Source of the DNA: Capillimicrobium sp035565675 | GTDB taxonomy: Bacteria; Actinomycetota; Thermoleophilia; Solirubrobacterales; Solirubrobacteraceae | Direction of reading: 5' to 3' | DNA length: 64,000 nt | Assembly: GCA_035565675.1 (NCBI GenBank) | Contig: DATMSA010000209.1 | Coordinates: 1 to 64,000 of the forward strand | Shown: piece by piece, positions 61,406 through 64,000 of the stretch | Position numbering within the stretch: position 1 is the stretch's first letter | How the letters are laid out: each line of letters starts with the position of its first letter | Program-made: the position numbers and the translations under genes | Notes under the pieces: generated by a model | Told to the model about the DNA's origin: nothing | The model's input: the letters and a program-made list of their open reading frames with translations, nothing else | Databases searched by the model: none

Positions 61406-62566
61406 GTGGTCCGCCGGTTGCTGGTCGCCGCGCTCGCGGCGTGGGTCCTGATCCCGGGCGTGGCGGCCGCGCAGCGCGCGGCCCCGCCCGGCTTCCTCGG
61501 CGTGGTCGCCGACCGCGCCGCGCTCGACGGGACGGTCCCGCTCGAGACCCAGATGCTGCTCATCCGCGGTGTCGGCGCCGGGACGGTCGGGCTCACGTTC
61601 CCGTGGGTGGAGGCCCAGCCGTACCGCAGCTTCGCCGAGGTCCCGCCCGCCGAGGCCGGCCGCTTCGTGCCCGCCGCCGACGGCGTGCCGACCGACTGGA
61701 GCGCGATCGACGCGCGCGTGCGCGCCGCCGCCCGCGCCGGCCTGCAGGTGCACCCGGTCGTGATCGCCGCGCCGGCGTGGGCGCGCCTGTCGCCCTTCGA
61801 GGAGTTCTCGCCGCCGGCCGACCCGGCCACCTACGCCGCGTTCGCCGCCGAGCTCGTGCGCCGCTACGGCCCCGGCGGCACGTTCTGGGCCGCCAACCCC
61901 GACGTGCCGCGGCGCGAGATCCGCGAGTGGCAGCTCTGGAACGAGCCGGTCGGCGGCGACGGCGACGCGACCCGCAGCGTCTTCTGGGTCGACGACGACC
62001 CGTTCTACGTGCGCTTCGTCCCGCTCATGCGCGCCGGCCGCGACGCGATCAAGGCGGTCGACCCGAACGCCGAGGTCGTGCTCGGCGCGCTCGTCGGCCA
62101 GAGCTGGAACACGCTGCAGCTCCTGTACGACCACGGCATCCGGGGCACGTTCGACGCGGTCGCCCTGCACCCGTACACGGGCCGCCCCGTGAACGTCGTG
62201 CGGATCGTGCGGATGGTGCGCGAGACGATGGCCCGCAACGGCGACGGGGCGCTGCCGATCCAGATCACCGAGCTCGGCTGGCCCGCCTTCGACGCGCCCG
62301 ACGTGGTGCGCCTCGGCCGCCGCCAGGCCGCGCGGGCGCAGGCGGCCTGGCTGAAGGAGACGTTCACCGAGCTGACGAAGGCGCGCCGCGAGCTGAACCT
62401 GGAGCTGGTGCTCTGGTACACGTGGATCGGCCGCGACGCGTCCGACCGCGACGCGTTCGACCACAGCGGTCTGCTGCGCCTCCACGACGGGCGGCTGGCG
62501 GCCAAGCCGGCCCTCGGCGCCTTCACCGACCTCGCGCGCGCCATCGCCGCGGGTCGCGTGCGTTGA
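61406..62566 (+). CDS. Secreted glycoside hydrolase of clan GH-A (GH39/GH5-like)
   Basis: A 386-residue exported protein: signal peptide (VVRRLLVAALAAWVLIPGVAAAQ, cleaved near residue 22), then a TIM barrel with the clan GH-A signatures. The acid/base is E180 in QLWNEPVGGD, and the nucleophile is E289 in QITELGWPAF. The barrel start reads GTVGLTFPWVEAQPYRSF. The sugar substrate is unknown. Its position after the transglycosylase suggests a cell-envelope or extracellular polysaccharide role. GTG 61406 is used instead of TTG 61397, nine bases upstream in frame. Confidence 0.85.
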   Translation: MVRRLLVAALAAWVLIPGVAAAQRAAPPGFLGVVADRAALDGTVPLETQMLLIRGVGAGTVGLTFPWVEAQPYRSFAEVPPAEAGRFVPAADGVPTDWSAIDARVRAAARAGLQVHPVVIAAPAWARLSPFEEFSPPADPATYAAFAAELVRRYGPGGTFWAANPDVPRREIREWQLWNEPVGGDGDATRSVFWVDDDPFYVRFVPLMRAGRDAIKAVDPNAEVVLGALVGQSWNTLQLLYDHGIRGTFDAVALHPYTGRPVNVVRIVRMVRETMARNGDGALPIQITELGWPAFDAPDVVRLGRRQAARAQAAWLKETFTELTKARRELNLELVLWYTWIGRDASDRDAFDHSGLLRLHDGRLAAKPALGAFTDLARAIAAGRVR

Positions 62567-62592
62567 GGTCATCCGCTGGCCGCAACGGCCCG

Positions 62593-62598
62593 TACCCT
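62593..62598 (+). promoter_or_regulatory. -10 hexamer TACCCT of uvrB
   Basis: TACCCT ends 8 nt before GTG 62607, another leaderless arrangement. No SOS-box-like palindrome is evident nearby. Confidence 0.45.
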
Positions 62599-62606
62599 CT
62601 GATGCC

Positions 62607-64000
62607 GTGCCCCCGTTCAAGCTCGACAGCGCCTTCACCCCGACCGCCGATCAGCCGCAGGCGATCGCCTCGCTGGCCGAGGGCATCCTGGCCGGCGAGC
62701 GGGCCCTGACGCTGCTCGGCGCGACCGGGACCGGCAAGACGATGACGATGGCCGCCACGATCGAGGCGGTCCAGAAGCCGGCGCTCGTGCTCGCGCACAA
62801 CAAGACGCTGGCCGCCCAGCTCTGCAACGAGTTCCGCACGTTCTTCCCCGAGAACGCGGTCGAGTACTTCGTCAGCTACTACGACTACTACCAGCCCGAG
62901 GCGTACGTCCCGTCGCGCGACCTCTACATCGAGAAGGACAGCTCGATCAACGAGGAGATCGACCGGCTGCGCCACGCCGCCACCAGCGCGCTGTTCGCCC
63001 GGCGCGACGTGCTGATCGTGGCGTCGGTGTCGGCGATCTTCGGCCTCGGCTCGCCGGAGACGTACGAGCTGAACACGATCACGCTCGTGCGCGGCGACGA
63101 GTTCGACCGCGACGAGCTGCTGCGCAAGCTCGTCTCGATCCAGTACACGCGCAACGACACCGCGCTCGGCCGCGGCACCTTCCGCGTGCGCGGCGAGACG
63201 CTGGAGGTGTTCCCCGCCTACGAGGAGCAGGCCTACCGGGTGACGTTCTTCGGCGACGAGGTCGAGCGCATCCAGCGCTTCGACCCGCTGACCGGCGAGC
63301 TGCTCACCGACGACATGGAGCACCTCGGGATCTGGCCCGCGACGCACTACAACACGCGCGAGGGCACCATGGAGCGGATGATCGCCGGCATCGGCGAGGA
63401 GCTGAACGCCCGCTGCGCCGAGCTCGAGGCGGAGGGCAAGCTGCTGGAGTCCCACCGCCTGCGCCAGCGCACCCAGTACGACATGGAGATGCTGCGCGAG
63501 ATCGGGTTCTGCAACGGCATCGAGAACTACTCGCGCTACACCGACGGCCGCGCGCCCGGCGAGCGCCCGTACTGCCTGCTCGACTACTTCCCCAAGGACT
63601 TCGTCGTGTTCATCGACGAGTCGCACCAGACCGTGCCGCAGATCGGCGGCATGTACGAGGGCGACCGCTCGCGCAAGCAGACGCTCGTCGACTACGGCTT
63701 CCGGCTGCCGAGCGCGCTCGACAACCGGCCGCAGACCTTCGAGGAGTTCCTGTCGATCACGCCGCAGATGGTGTTCGTGTCGGCCACGCCCGGCGAGTAC
63801 GAGCGCACGCACAGCGCGCGGATCGTCGAGCAGATCGTCCGGCCGACCGGCATCGTCGACCCGGTCGTCGAGGTGCGCGAGACGCGCAACCAGATCGACG
63901 ACCTGATGAACGAGATCCGCACGCGCGTCGATCGCGAGGAGCGGACGCTCGTCACCACGCTCACGAAGAAGATGAGCGAGGACCTCACCGACTACCTGCT
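62607..64000 (+). CDS. uvrB: Excinuclease ABC subunit B (5' part, runs off the window)
   Basis: The frame is open from GTG 62607 to the window end (464 full codons). The N-terminus PPFKLDSAFTPTADQPQAIASL, Walker A GATGTGKTMTMAA, the beta-hairpin YYDYYQPEAYVPSRDLYIEKD and IDESHQTVPQIGGMYEGDRSRK are diagnostic for UvrB. It is the helicase-like damage-verification subunit of nucleotide excision repair. The last two-thirds of helicase motifs and the C-terminal UVR domain lie beyond the window. Confidence 0.96.
   Translation, partial: MPPFKLDSAFTPTADQPQAIASLAEGILAGERALTLLGATGTGKTMTMAATIEAVQKPALVLAHNKTLAAQLCNEFRTFFPENAVEYFVSYYDYYQPEAYVPSRDLYIEKDSSINEEIDRLRHAATSALFARRDVLIVASVSAIFGLGSPETYELNTITLVRGDEFDRDELLRKLVSIQYTRNDTALGRGTFRVRGETLEVFPAYEEQAYRVTFFGDEVERIQRFDPLTGELLTDDMEHLGIWPATHYNTREGTMERMIAGIGEELNARCAELEAEGKLLESHRLRQRTQYDMEMLREIGFCNGIENYSRYTDGRAPGERPYCLLDYFPKDFVVFIDESHQTVPQIGGMYEGDRSRKQTLVDYGFRLPSALDNRPQTFEEFLSITPQMVFVSATPGEYERTHSARIVEQIVRPTGIVDPVVEVRETRNQIDDLMNEIRTRVDREERTLVTTLTKKMSEDLTDYL

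Overview
The window comes from a very GC-rich actinobacterium. The gene content fits a member of the Thermoleophilia/Solirubrobacterales (Conexibacter/Solirubrobacter-like): trp genes next to hisIE, an ACT-domain malic enzyme, a four-S1-domain rpsA followed by coaE, many GTG starts, and many genes whose -10 hexamer (TANNNT) lies only 6-9 nt before the start codon, which implies leaderless mRNAs. The taxonomic placement is inference; the gene calls rest on motifs read from the translations.

Layout. 1-3107: 3' end of era and a PAS/GGDEF/EAL c-di-GMP protein. 3141-12487: hisIE-trpE-trpG-trpD-trpC, then an HtrA-type protease and an AbiEi/DUF559-type gene, then trpF-trpB-trpA. The DUF559 gene is bounded by two near-identical 47-bp palindromic repeats in inverted orientation and looks like a small mobile unit lodged inside the tryptophan cluster. 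12540-19394: a 55-aa membrane protein, two branched-chain-type substrate-binding lipoproteins, and a LivH-M-G-F ABC transporter. 19399-28905: epimerase, malic enzyme, polA, a collagen-like secreted protein, a small DMT transporter, an alcohol dehydrogenase, and a cation/proton antiporter.

28937-53649 is an accessory catabolic region. A LacI-type regulator is followed by a 13-gene, mostly 4-bp-overlapping operon (30120-44604). It encodes a second Liv transporter with a fused LivM-LivG subunit, a DMT permease, an amidohydrolase, a PYROXD2-like oxidoreductase, a C-C-hydrolase-like alpha/beta hydrolase, a molybdenum hydroxylase (L, CoxG, M, S) and an M24-fold protein. Next come a second M24 protein, two 3-hydroxyisobutyrate-dehydrogenase-like enzymes, a cupin, a ThDP-dependent E1 alpha/beta pair, an aldehyde dehydrogenase, a carboxymuconolactone-decarboxylase-like protein and a second LacI regulator. 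Copies of one operator, GCAAACGTTTGC, sit on the transcription start of each transcription unit from 28937 to 48412, so the region reads as one regulon for uptake and oxidation of an unidentified small organic substrate. A different palindrome, TTGGCAATCGATTGCCAA, marks the last unit.

53639-64000: a PanE-like reductase diverges from an ArsB/NhaD-type transporter co-transcribed with a two-component system, then an FAD oxidoreductase, rpsA, coaE, a lytic transglycosylase, a clan GH-A glycoside hydrolase and the 5' part of uvrB. An identical 18-bp palindrome lies exactly 22 nt before a -10-like hexamer upstream of both ion-transporter genes (27 kb and 54.7 kb). No rRNA, tRNA, CRISPR array or classical insertion sequence was seen, and no stretch over 300 bp lacks a gene.
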